A stretch of DNA of 51,960 nucleotides from a virus. A model generated the notes under the pieces. That model saw nothing but the letters and a program-made list of their open reading frames with translations, made no database searches and was not told the origin of the DNA. The stretch covers positions 1 through 51,960 of the IMG/VR virus record IMGVR_UViG_3300015371_001168. The stretch is one strand, 5' to 3'. Within the stretch, counting starts at the first letter, position 1. Each line of letters opens with the position of its first letter. Shown here piece after piece: positions 41,968-50,009 of this stretch. The translations under genes were made by a program, and so were the position numbers.

Positions 41968-42288
41968 TTACGGTACGAGGGTCGGAGAAGTAAGCACCCC
42001 CGGCGCTCCGGGACGTGTAAAAGAATAGGTCGCCTGCGTTCCGGTCGCATTGCCCCAGATCGGATCGACCAGCTTCGATGTTGCCTTCGCCGTGTTTGGT
42101 CCGACTGGCGCGGCGGAAACGTCCTGCAAGCATTTGCCCGAAACCACGGCCACTGTTACCACCGCGCCGCTGTTTAGGATGAAATCGCAGGACGTGGTAC
42201 TTGCGTCCGCTGTCCACTGCACTTGCGCGGCATAGGCCGGTGTGCTCAGTAGCAACAGCGCTGCTGCCACCATTGCAAAGTTCTTCAT
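41968..42288 (-). CDS. Small secreted protein
   Basis: 106 residues, AAGGAG before ATG. Signal peptide MKNFAMVAAALLLLSTPAYA. The mature part starts QVQWTADASTTSCDF and includes VSGKCLQDV and SFTRPGAPGV, resembling the N-terminal domain of the next protein (ADVASSVTSCTF). It has two Cys, likely a disulfide. Role unknown; may be a periplasmic or surface factor. Confidence 0.65.
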   Translation of the reverse strand: MKNFAMVAAALLLLSTPAYAAQVQWTADASTTSCDFILNSGAVVTVAVVSGKCLQDVSAAPVGPNTAKATSKLVDPIWGNATGTQATYSFTRPGAPGVLTSPTLVP

Positions 42289-42299
42289 TGATTCTCCTT

Positions 42300-45155
42300 C
42301 TAAGTGTGCGTCAGGTACGTCAGTTCCGGCTTCACATACATGCGATCGGCGTTCGTTGCCACGCCAATGACTTGTATCACATCGTCTGTCGACGAGGGCT
42401 GTGTCTGGGTAAGACCAAACGAGGTCGACAAGTAGATCAATCCGCCAACTGTCCACGCAAACAACCCATCATTTCTGTAGATGCCATGCACCAGCACCAC
42501 GTGTGAACCACTCGACGCAGTTTCCATCGCCAGACCGATCGCGGGATAAGTACTCACGCCATTCGCATCCGCACGCTTGACCGTGCCATTCGATGCATAG
42601 TAAAGCGGGTCTCCTGCGGTAATGGATTCGCCATACGTGAGCGAGACAGTGACACCAGTATAGCTTAGATCGGCGGGCGCTTCAGTCAATACAACTGCGG
42701 TGCCTTGCGTTCCTTGGTTCCCCTGATTGCCTTGCAGGCCTTGCGTGCCTTGTGGTCCCTGCGCACCGTCCGTTCCTTCAAGGCCCATCAAGCCTTGCGT
42801 GCCCTGCGTGCCTTGGTTTCCTTGGTTGCCCTGATTGCCCTGCAAGCCTTGTGTACCCTGCGGCCCTTGTGCGCCGTCCGTTCCTTCAAGACCCATCAAT
42901 CCCTGTGTTCCTTGTGTGCCCGGAGTCCCTTGCGTTCCCTGATTTCCTTGCAATCCTTGCGGGCCCTGCGCACCCGTTAAGCCGTCGAGTCCATCGTTGC
43001 CCTGTGTTCCTTGTGTTCCCTGCGTGCCCTGATTTCCTTGTGAGCCCGGCGTGCCAGCGGTGCCTTGTGTGCCCTGATTTCCTTGCAGCCCTTGCGTGCC
43101 TTGGGAACCTTGCGGCCCGGTCAATCCATCTGTTCCGTCATTGCCACTGCTGCCTTGCGCTCCCGGCGTTCCTTGTGTTCCCTGATTGCCCTGCGTGCCT
43201 GGCGTCCCCGCTGTGCCTTGAGTCCCCTGATTTCCTTGTAGTCCTTGTGTTCCTTGTGGTCCTTGCGCGCCAACCAATCCATCAACGCCATCGTTGCCTT
43301 GTGGTCCTTGCGCACCAGTGGTTCCTGTCGTTCCCTGCGTGCCTTGGTTTCCTTGGTTGCCCTGATTGCCTTGGTTCCCCTGGTTTCCTTGCAACCCTTG
43401 CGAGCCTTGTAGCCCTTGTGCACCAACAGCACCATCCAATCCATCTACTCCGGCAAATCCTTGCGTACCCTGTGCACCAACTGTCCCTTGCAGGCCTTGC
43501 AGCCCTTGTGGACCTTGCGCGCCAACCAATCCATCTACGCCATCATTTCCTTGCGCGCCTTGCGCGCCCGCAGTTCCTTGCGTCCCTTGTAGACCTTGTG
43601 TGCCCTGATTGCCTTGGTTGCCCTGATTGCCTTGCAATCCTTGCGGACCCTGTGCACCGGCGGCACCGTCTAATCCATCACTGCCAGCAGCACCTTGCGA
43701 TCCTTGCGTGCCGGCCGCGCCCTGTGTTCCCTGCAATCCTTGCGTGCCCTGATTTCCTTGTGTGCCCGGAGTCCCCTGCGTTCCTTGCGTGCCCTGATTG
43801 CCTTGTGGACCGGCAGCGCCGTCGAGACCATCATTGCCGGGAATGCCGATGCCAACACCCGCTTGGCCTTGCAGCCCTTGTGGTCCTTGCACGCCAATAC
43901 CATCGAGACCATCTTGGCCCGCGGATCCTTGCGCGCCCTGTGCTCCTTGCGTGCCCTGTAGACCTTGCGTTCCTTGTGTGCCCTGGTTTCCTTGCGAACC
44001 TTGCGCGCCCGCTGTCCCTTGTAGGCCTTGCGTTCCTTGCAAGCCTTGCGGTCCTTGTGCGCCAACAGAACCTTGTGGTCCGATCGCGCCATCTAATCCA
44101 TCCAAACCAAACCCAGCCGCGCCTTGTGTTCCTTGTGCACCCGCGGCACCCTGAGTTCCTTGCGTCCCCTGTGTGCCTTGCGTTCCTTGTGTTCCCTGAT
44201 TGCCTTGAGCGCCGTCACTTCCTTGTGCGCCCTGTGCACCCGCTGTGCCCTGCGTGCCTTGGTTGCCTTGCGCACCGGCTGATCCCTGCGCGCCTTGCGC
44301 CCCCTGCGTACCAATCGAGCCTTGAACGCCCTGCGCACCCGGAGGACCGTCTACTCCGTCATGCCCGAATCCATCCGCACCCTGAACGCCCTGTGTGCCC
44401 TGTGTGCCTTGCGTTCCTTGTGCGCCGATGGAGCCTTGCAGACCTTGCGGTCCTTGGTTTCCTTGTGGGCCAGTAAGACCATCAACACCATCTTGGCCGA
44501 TGATGCCGTTAGAACCTTGTGGGCCCTGCGCGCCTTGCGGTCCGCCAAATGCGCCTTGCGGCCCTTGCGGCCCTTGTGGTCCGGGAGGACCGTCAAGACC
44601 ATCGATACCGCCACCGCCACCACTGCCTCCGCCGCCACCGCCGGTCGTGCTGTCGTGGCCGTAGCCGCCAAGCGGCAAGCCCATTGCAGTGCGACCACCG
44701 TCCGCACCTTGCGGGCCTTGCAGATCTACAAACGGTCCCCAATCGCCATCGGGCAATTCGAAACGGAGTTTGGTCTGGTCCCACTCATGCAGCGGAATGT
44801 CGCCCTTGGGACCTTGCACACCACGCGATCCGTTGCGGCCTGCTGCACCTTGCGGGCCTTGCGTTCCATCTACACCTTGCGTGCCGGGAGGTCCTTGCTT
44901 ACCGTCGATGCCGTTGACACCGTTAACACCCGCGGGACCTTGTGCACCGTTGAGACCATCGGCACCGTTGCTGCCGGCAATACCTTGCGGACCAATGTCG
45001 CCTTGAGGTCCCGGCAATCCCGGACGACCATCGACACCGTTGACGCCATGATCTCCCGGTGCACCGGGTTGGCCATCGCGGCCATCGCGGCCATCGCGGC
45101 CCGCACGCCCTTGAGGACCTTGTGGCCCCGGCGGACCAATGCGCAGATCAGCCAT
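42300..45155 (-). CDS. Collagen-like fibre protein, Gln/Thr/Asn type
   Basis: 951 residues, of which about 800 are Gly-X-Y triplets with GTQG, GNQG, GLQG, GAQG, GPQG and occasional GLDG/GVDG. The head ([20 protein letters not shown]) is basic. The C-terminal 130 residues form a globular cap ([60 protein letters not shown]) common in phage collagen-like fibres. Expected to be a trimeric fibre. The many Thr/Asn residues are possible glycosylation points. It overlaps the portal by eight bases. Confidence 0.88.
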   Translation of the reverse strand: MADLRIGPPGPQGPQGRAGRDGRDGRDGQPGAPGDHGVNGVDGRPGLPGPQGDIGPQGIAGSNGADGLNGAQGPAGVNGVNGIDGKQGPPGTQGVDGTQGPQGAAGRNGSRGVQGPKGDIPLHEWDQTKLRFELPDGDWGPFVDLQGPQGADGGRTAMGLPLGGYGHDSTTGGGGGGSGGGGGIDGLDGPPGPQGPQGPQGAFGGPQGAQGPQGSNGIIGQDGVDGLTGPQGNQGPQGLQGSIGAQGTQGTQGTQGVQGADGFGHDGVDGPPGAQGVQGSIGTQGAQGAQGSAGAQGNQGTQGTAGAQGAQGSDGAQGNQGTQGTQGTQGTQGTQGAAGAQGTQGAAGFGLDGLDGAIGPQGSVGAQGPQGLQGTQGLQGTAGAQGSQGNQGTQGTQGLQGTQGAQGAQGSAGQDGLDGIGVQGPQGLQGQAGVGIGIPGNDGLDGAAGPQGNQGTQGTQGTPGTQGNQGTQGLQGTQGAAGTQGSQGAAGSDGLDGAAGAQGPQGLQGNQGNQGNQGTQGLQGTQGTAGAQGAQGNDGVDGLVGAQGPQGLQGLQGTVGAQGTQGFAGVDGLDGAVGAQGLQGSQGLQGNQGNQGNQGNQGNQGTQGTTGTTGAQGPQGNDGVDGLVGAQGPQGTQGLQGNQGTQGTAGTPGTQGNQGTQGTPGAQGSSGNDGTDGLTGPQGSQGTQGLQGNQGTQGTAGTPGSQGNQGTQGTQGTQGNDGLDGLTGAQGPQGLQGNQGTQGTPGTQGTQGLMGLEGTDGAQGPQGTQGLQGNQGNQGNQGTQGTQGLMGLEGTDGAQGPQGTQGLQGNQGNQGTQGTAVVLTEAPADLSYTGVTVSLTYGESITAGDPLYYASNGTVKRADANGVSTYPAIGLAMETASSGSHVVLVHGIYRNDGLFAWTVGGLIYLSTSFGLTQTQPSSTDDVIQVIGVATNADRMYVKPELTYLTHT
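42695..45140 (-). repeat. Gly-X-Y coding repeat
   Basis: About 2.4 kb of 9-base-periodic DNA on the minus strand (GGX ACN CAA GGX ... type codons) encoding Gly-Thr-Gln and related triplets. Runs such as [13 protein letters not shown] make it prone to length change by recombination. The complementary strand is open for long stretches purely because of this composition. Confidence 0.85.
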
Positions 45156-46578
45156 GCTCGGCTTCCGTTAAGAAGCGAGCGATGAGTGCATTGGTCAATT
45201 CTTTAGCGTCAATCTCTTGCTGCTTCGTGGGCGCGGGTTCGGCCGGTGGGGGTAGCGCAGCCGCTGGCGGCGCAGCGGCTGCGGCCGCGGGGCTTGGCGG
45301 GGCAGTGCCGGCAGCGAATGGATCGTCCTTTGCGTCGCGCTTGGCCAGCGCCGACAGCGAATAGTTCTGCTGCTGCAGATACGGAGTATCCCCGCCGGCC
45401 ACGTTCGGCAGGTTCTCGGTGATCCGCGCTTCGTTGGGGCCCATCCAACCCGCACCGATTGCCAGCTTCAATCGTTCTGCCCGGCCCGTTGGATCCATCC
45501 GCAGCAGCGCATCAAGATCCATTTCCATTTCGTATCCCGCGTCAGTAAGACCAAGCGCTTCGTCCTGCAACGCCTCGATGGACTCGATGTGGATCTGCAA
45601 CGTTTGCTGGTAGTATTCCTGGTTGAGCGCGCCGATGGTAGCGTGCGATGGCGGCGCCGCAAGACCCAGCTTGTAGGGCGGCACCATGAAGCAGCGCGCT
45701 ACGTCCTCGCCCGTCCATTTCAGCTGCTCGATCAGTTGCGAGTCCGCAGCTGGAATGGTCATCGGCTCGTACTTCAAGCCGTCGCCTGCGACCATCAACC
45801 GCCCCAAGTTGCCACCGGAAAAGTTGGCCTCGAATTGCTCCTTCATGTTCTTGATTGTTTCCATGCTGATCGTCGCCGGACTGGTCAGCACGCCCGATGG
45901 CCGCGACATGTTCTCGAAGAACTTCGCGCTGTTGCCTTGGATCTTGATCCCTTGCGTCGCGCTCGAGCCAGCCGCGTAGATAGGACTGATGCCAACGAGG
46001 GGGTGCCACGGACACATCATGCGATCGTGAATGATCTCCGATGCCGGGAAGATCAAGGTGTCGGGCTGGAAGCCGGACAAGTAGTCCTTGCGAACTTGGT
46101 ACCACACGCTGCTGTCTTCCGCCACTAGCGGTATGACCATACGTGAGTCGAGCACGTACTGCGCAGTCACTACACCACGCGCGTCGCGCTCGAGATAAAT
46201 GTAGGCGTTGCCGTGCAGCAGCTTGTTCACAATCCACTGGTTGATGAACTGGATGTGCGTCTGATAGCGATTGGGCTTGCGCAGCACCCGACCCAGAGGA
46301 GAACGCGGATCGGTGTTCTCCTCCGTCAGATCGGTCTCGAGCACGCGCATCAACTTTTGGCGCAGCTTGGAGATGTCATTCGAGATGAGCGAGACGCACG
46401 AGTGAACAGCCGAGAACGCGAGCAGATTCTGCGTCGGCTCCGCAATCACATTGCTCTGCCACGCGCCGGTGAAGCTCTCCCTGATCACGCCCAGCAGCAC
46501 GCTGCTTGGGCTGCGAACTGGAGTGAAGGCTTGCTTTACATAGGTCGCGAGGTTGTTGAGCCCGTCCCGCAGGCCCAC
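45148..46578 (-). CDS. HK97-type portal protein
   Basis: 476 residues, GTG start with GGAGAG four bases away. Seen: [109 protein letters not shown]. These are the standard blocks of HK97/phage_portal family proteins. The C-terminus has an Ala/Pro-rich linker before a short helix. Forms the dodecameric DNA gate. Odd: it lies downstream of the capsid gene rather than upstream. Confidence 0.93.
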   Translation of the reverse strand: MGLRDGLNNLATYVKQAFTPVRSPSSVLLGVIRESFTGAWQSNVIAEPTQNLLAFSAVHSCVSLISNDISKLRQKLMRVLETDLTEENTDPRSPLGRVLRKPNRYQTHIQFINQWIVNKLLHGNAYIYLERDARGVVTAQYVLDSRMVIPLVAEDSSVWYQVRKDYLSGFQPDTLIFPASEIIHDRMMCPWHPLVGISPIYAAGSSATQGIKIQGNSAKFFENMSRPSGVLTSPATISMETIKNMKEQFEANFSGGNLGRLMVAGDGLKYEPMTIPAADSQLIEQLKWTGEDVARCFMVPPYKLGLAAPPSHATIGALNQEYYQQTLQIHIESIEALQDEALGLTDAGYEMEMDLDALLRMDPTGRAERLKLAIGAGWMGPNEARITENLPNVAGGDTPYLQQQNYSLSALAKRDAKDDPFAAGTAPPSPAAAAAAPPAAALPPPAEPAPTKQQEIDAKELTNALIARFLTEAEHG

Positions 46579-46579
46579 G

Positions 46580-46828
46580 CTACTCTCCGGCCTTTATGTC
46601 CCGCCGTCGATAGCGAGCCCGCGGCGTTGGCTCTTCTTTTTCTTCTTCCTCGTGCTCTCCTTCGTCTCGATCTTGCTCGGGTTCAGCTTCGATGATCTTG
46701 CGCATTGCGAAGCCTAACGCACGCAGATCGTCGAGGTTGCCCTCCTCTGCCTCAAACTCCACGCCCGGGAACAAGTTCTTCCCTTCGTGCCGAAACCGCG
46801 CTGTTGCAATTCCACGCACTCGCGCCAT
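46580..46828 (-). CDS. Small acidic phage protein between capsid and portal
   Basis: 82 residues. The ATG at 46828 is preferred to the ATG at 46843 because AGGGAG lies six bases before it, while 46843 abuts the T-run of the terminator. The N-terminus MARVRGIATARFRHEGKNLFPG looks like a small beta fold; residues 50-65 are almost all Glu (HEEEEKEE), followed by a basic tail. Function unknown. Confidence 0.65.
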   Translation of the reverse strand: MARVRGIATARFRHEGKNLFPGVEFEAEEGNLDDLRALGFAMRKIIEAEPEQDRDEGEHEEEEKEEPTPRARYRRRDIKAGE

Positions 46829-46843
46829 CTGCCACTCCCTCAT

Positions 46844-46886
46844 AAAAAACAGAGGGAACGAACCGATCAGGTGTTCGTTCCCTCTG
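46844..46886 (-). terminator. Strong rho-independent terminator after the capsid gene
   Basis: A perfect 14-bp inverted repeat, 46850-46863 (CAGAGGGAACGAAC) and 46873-46886, with a 9-base loop is followed on the minus strand by six T (46849-46844). It lies 32 bases after the capsid stop. Expected to lower transcription of the portal and later genes relative to the capsid. Confidence 0.93.
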
Positions 46887-46917
46887 AGGCTCTACCACAG
46901 GAGACTCCGCTAGAGTC

Positions 46918-49245
46918 TTACCACTTCACATTCATCGTGATCACTTGCACGGCACCCGTATGCCGCAACCGCCAGTTGATGTACCGCTCAGCGCGCAGCC
47001 CCACCATGTTCGACTGCCACAAGCTGATCATCGACGAAGCTGAGGCTGACGGTGAATCGCTCATCTGCAACGATGCTTCGTTGCTCATGTCGATCGTAAC
47101 CCCACCATCGTCCGCGACCATAACCTGGGTCGGATCCATCAGCACCGCAAACGATTCCGTAGGCGAACCCGACAGCGAGACGTTGTTCGACGTGATGACC
47201 GGATAACCGAGGAAGTTGCCACCCATCGCATTGACACCCGGGAACGCGAACACGTCTTGCGTGGTCCGCTTCAGCCCGAGATCGTTGGCGATCTGCGGAT
47301 TCATCAGCCACACGAACTTAGTCGGATCGAAGTTCAGCGCGATCAGCGCATTGATTGCCAGTGCAGCGGTGTCCGTGATGTTGGCAATCGACGTGCCCAG
47401 CGATGCGATCGGCGTTACACCATTGGTGATGGAAGCCGGCGAGACATTGGCCACTCCCGCGTACACTGGATCGATGAAGCGCTTGTCCAGATAGTCGGCA
47501 ATGCCCTTCGCCAGATCGTCGCGCACCAACGCTTCTGCGCTTGGATTGCTAAACCGCATCAGTTCATCCGTCAGCACCACGATCGTCGCCGCCTTCGCAT
47601 ACGTGAGCGACAGCAGTTCAAAGCTCAGCGCACCGAGCGGCTTCGGCAGACCTTCGCCGACGAACGTGCCGCTGGTCCCCGTTGTTTGCCGTGGAAACTT
47701 GATGTTGAACGGCACCGAGCGCAGTCCAGGAATCCTGCCAAGCAACGTCATTGGCCGCAAGTATTCTACGAACTCCGACGCCATTTCCTGAAGCTGCACC
47801 AGCGGGCCTGCCCACGTTGCATCGGTGGACGTACCGGCAGCCACCGCCGTCTTGTACTGAATGAACTGGTCGCCCAAATTGCCGCGCGTGGCCAGCTTAA
47901 GAACTTCACCCACTTCCGGCGTGTCCTTGAACTTTTCACGAGCGATCAACTCCGCCTGCATCATGTTGCCCTTAGCCGCGCCAACGCACTGCGCATACCG
48001 CGCAAACCGAATGCCCGGCGGCAGCTTCTTCGGCGCGCCCATGCTGATCACGCCACGGCCTTGCCGTGCATCGGCCGCCGCTTGCGGCGACGTTCCAGCC
48101 GCGGGCGGCACTGCGACCGCTGTATCCAGCATGACCTTCTCCAGCGAGTGCAGCCGCACCAGATGCTTGTCGATGTTCTCTACATCCTTGGTCAAGTCGT
48201 CGTACTCGACACCTTCTGCTTCGTCGAGGTTGCGCCCTTCTTCGCCCGACTTGGCCATCAGCTCTTGCTGCCGTGCTACGTTCGCGGCACGGGTTGCTTC
48301 TGCGTCCTTGATTTGGTCCTGAATAGTCTTCACTTGCCCGACTCCTTTAGTTGACGACATTCCCGTAGCGCCGGGGGATGAGATCAAGGTACGCTTCGCT
48401 TCGCTCTTTGGCGCGCCTGACGCGGCGCTGGAGTTTTGCGTATCGTAGGACTTGATGTTGGTAATAGTGGCTTCAGCATTCGCTGGAATGGTGACGGCGG
48501 AAAGTTCCAGCCACTCCCACTTGATAAACCTGCGACCCCATTGGCTGCCCTTGATGTCGCTCTGCTCTTTCGACTGGAAGCCGATGCTCAGTCCTTGCAC
48601 CAGTCGCGCCTTGATTAGGGTCCATGCTTCTTGAATGAACGGCACGGCGACATCTTTCGCTATCTTGATGGTGACCGGAATGCCGGCCTTAGTCGGCTTT
48701 GCGGCCGTGACCCATCCAATCGGGCGCGATGCATCGTGCTGATACAAAAACGGCATGGGCAGCGAGAACTCCGCGCCTGTTGGTTCCACGACATCTTCCA
48801 TGCGGTCAGTCGTTGGCGTTGTCGCCATGCCGTCAATGATGCCCAGCTCTTCGTCGACCGCTTTAATTTCCAACTTCGCCCATGCACGTTGCATCATTTT
48901 GGGTGGCTCCTCAGGAGGGTCGATCAGATCGAGCAGCGTGGAGCAGGCGCTCTCCACCGCCGTGGCATTCTGCTGCGCGGCGCGCCCCTTGGCGGAGACC
49001 AGCGCGTTGCGATAAACCTCGCCAGCCTTGCCGAACGGGTAACCATAGTGAGCCTTGGTGTCCACAGTCTCGTCCGGATGGGTAGCGAGGAACCACTGCG
49101 CATAGTTCGTCCAGTTATCACCATTGGCTCCCAGCAATTTGTTCCCATCCTCGGCAGTGAACGACCATTTACCACGGTTCACTTTGCCTGCGCGGATGAG
49201 CGCTTTCGCATGCGCAATGCCTACCGCATTTGCAGCGGTGCTCAT
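46918..49245 (-). CDS. Prohead protease / major capsid protein fusion
   Basis: 775 residues in one frame. Residues 1-115 match a domain often preceding phage proteases (AKALIRAGKVNRGKWSFTAEDGNKLLG, THYGYPFGK-like AHYGYPFGKAGEVYRNAL). Residues 120-270 are an S78-type prohead protease with FLYQHDASRPIGWV (His) and LVQGLSIGFQS (Ser). Residues 305-775 are an HK97-type capsid: coiled delta domain, then LRPMTLLGRIPGLRSVPFNIKFP, TDELMRFSNPSAEALV and a GAVQVITMNVKW end. A GTG at 48333 with its own AAGGAG could give capsid alone. Confidence 0.92.
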   Translation of the reverse strand: MSTAANAVGIAHAKALIRAGKVNRGKWSFTAEDGNKLLGANGDNWTNYAQWFLATHPDETVDTKAHYGYPFGKAGEVYRNALVSAKGRAAQQNATAVESACSTLLDLIDPPEEPPKMMQRAWAKLEIKAVDEELGIIDGMATTPTTDRMEDVVEPTGAEFSLPMPFLYQHDASRPIGWVTAAKPTKAGIPVTIKIAKDVAVPFIQEAWTLIKARLVQGLSIGFQSKEQSDIKGSQWGRRFIKWEWLELSAVTIPANAEATITNIKSYDTQNSSAASGAPKSEAKRTLISSPGATGMSSTKGVGQVKTIQDQIKDAEATRAANVARQQELMAKSGEEGRNLDEAEGVEYDDLTKDVENIDKHLVRLHSLEKVMLDTAVAVPPAAGTSPQAAADARQGRGVISMGAPKKLPPGIRFARYAQCVGAAKGNMMQAELIAREKFKDTPEVGEVLKLATRGNLGDQFIQYKTAVAAGTSTDATWAGPLVQLQEMASEFVEYLRPMTLLGRIPGLRSVPFNIKFPRQTTGTSGTFVGEGLPKPLGALSFELLSLTYAKAATIVVLTDELMRFSNPSAEALVRDDLAKGIADYLDKRFIDPVYAGVANVSPASITNGVTPIASLGTSIANITDTAALAINALIALNFDPTKFVWLMNPQIANDLGLKRTTQDVFAFPGVNAMGGNFLGYPVITSNNVSLSGSPTESFAVLMDPTQVMVADDGGVTIDMSNEASLQMSDSPSASASSMISLWQSNMVGLRAERYINWRLRHTGAVQVITMNVKW
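48331..48347 (-). promoter_or_regulatory. Internal ribosome site and GTG start for the capsid part
   Basis: AAGGAG (48347-48342) lies eight bases before an in-frame GTG (48333-48331). Initiation there would give a 471-residue protein beginning MKTIQDQIKDAEATRAAN, which is the usual start of an HK97 capsid precursor with its delta domain. The upstream 304 codons would then encode protease alone only if cleaved, or fusion protein if read through. Confidence 0.65.
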
Positions 49246-50009
49246 TTCCCGGTAAGTGTCTTGCCGGCGGCGCGATAGCTGGCCGCCATGCCATTAACCT
49301 TGATGCCGGTCGTATTGTCGTTCGGCGCTAGCCACATGAAGCCCTGCATGACGACTACTTCAGGATGCGCTTGTGCATAGGCCACATAGGAGTCGGGGGA
49401 TTCACGCCACGGGCTGCTGCCCCCCGCAATGATCATCAGCCGCTGATTCGATTTCAACGGCAGCACTTGCGGCCCTTGCCCGTAATCGTCGCGGCCAATC
49501 CAATCGTAGTCATCGATACCGGGCGTCTTGCCGTCGGGCCCGTAGAAGACGGCCATGGGCGCGTCAGCAATGGCAGGAAAGCCATCCGCGACACCGCGGA
49601 TCTGCTTGAGCATCGCCTTGACCCATGCATCCGTCTTGCCCGCAACGTCGGGCTCGTCCATCGGATAGATCGCGACCACGGCATCTAGAATGCCCGCTTG
49701 CTCGCACTGCCCGAAGAACCATTTGTGGTGCGCTTCGTCCATGCCCTCGCCCCACACCGGTAGCATGATCTTCTGGCCGGCCGCTTTCGCCTTCTTGCCA
49801 ACGTCAATCGCGGTGTTGCCAACCGGCCAACCAAACGGCATGCACAAGTTCACATGGTCGTTGGTCTCCTCCACGATCGTTGGGTTGTCGCCGAAGTAGC
49901 CGAAGTAGCACTGCCGCGTGGTCGGTGGCGGCGTCGTGCCCGCGGCTTGCGCGTCGATCTCATCGCATAAAGCGCGAATCTGTTTGGTCTTGTCTTGGAT
50001 GGTGCTCAT
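49242..50009 (-). CDS. TIM-barrel-like (glycoside hydrolase-like) phage protein
   Basis: 255 residues, overlapping both neighbours by ATGA. A helical N-terminal 30 residues (an alpha-helical tag KTKQIRALCDEIDAQAAG) precede a barrel-like region: QCYFGYFGDNP, NLCMPFG, KIMLPVWGEG, VVAIYPMDEPDV, DDYDWIGRDDYG, LMIIAGG, VMQGFMWLAPND. The YPMDEPD strand end resembles the acid residue of family 5-like barrels. Could bind or cut a glycan; catalysis is not shown. Its place between terL and the capsid is unusual. Confidence 0.6.
   Translation of the reverse strand: MSTIQDKTKQIRALCDEIDAQAAGTTPPPTTRQCYFGYFGDNPTIVEETNDHVNLCMPFGWPVGNTAIDVGKKAKAAGQKIMLPVWGEGMDEAHHKWFFGQCEQAGILDAVVAIYPMDEPDVAGKTDAWVKAMLKQIRGVADGFPAIADAPMAVFYGPDGKTPGIDDYDWIGRDDYGQGPQVLPLKSNQRLMIIAGGSSPWRESPDSYVAYAQAHPEVVVMQGFMWLAPNDNTTGIKVNGMAASYRAAGKTLTGK

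Noticed and set aside
42695-45140. CRISPR-like periodic repeats
   Set aside because: The period follows codons, there are no constant repeats with unique spacers, and the frame encodes collagen triplets.
42752-45185. Very long plus-strand open frames opposite the collagen gene
   Set aside because: They are antisense readings of a Gly-X-Y repeat (Leu/Pro/Cys-rich output), with no ribosome site or domain; the minus frame is clearly the gene.
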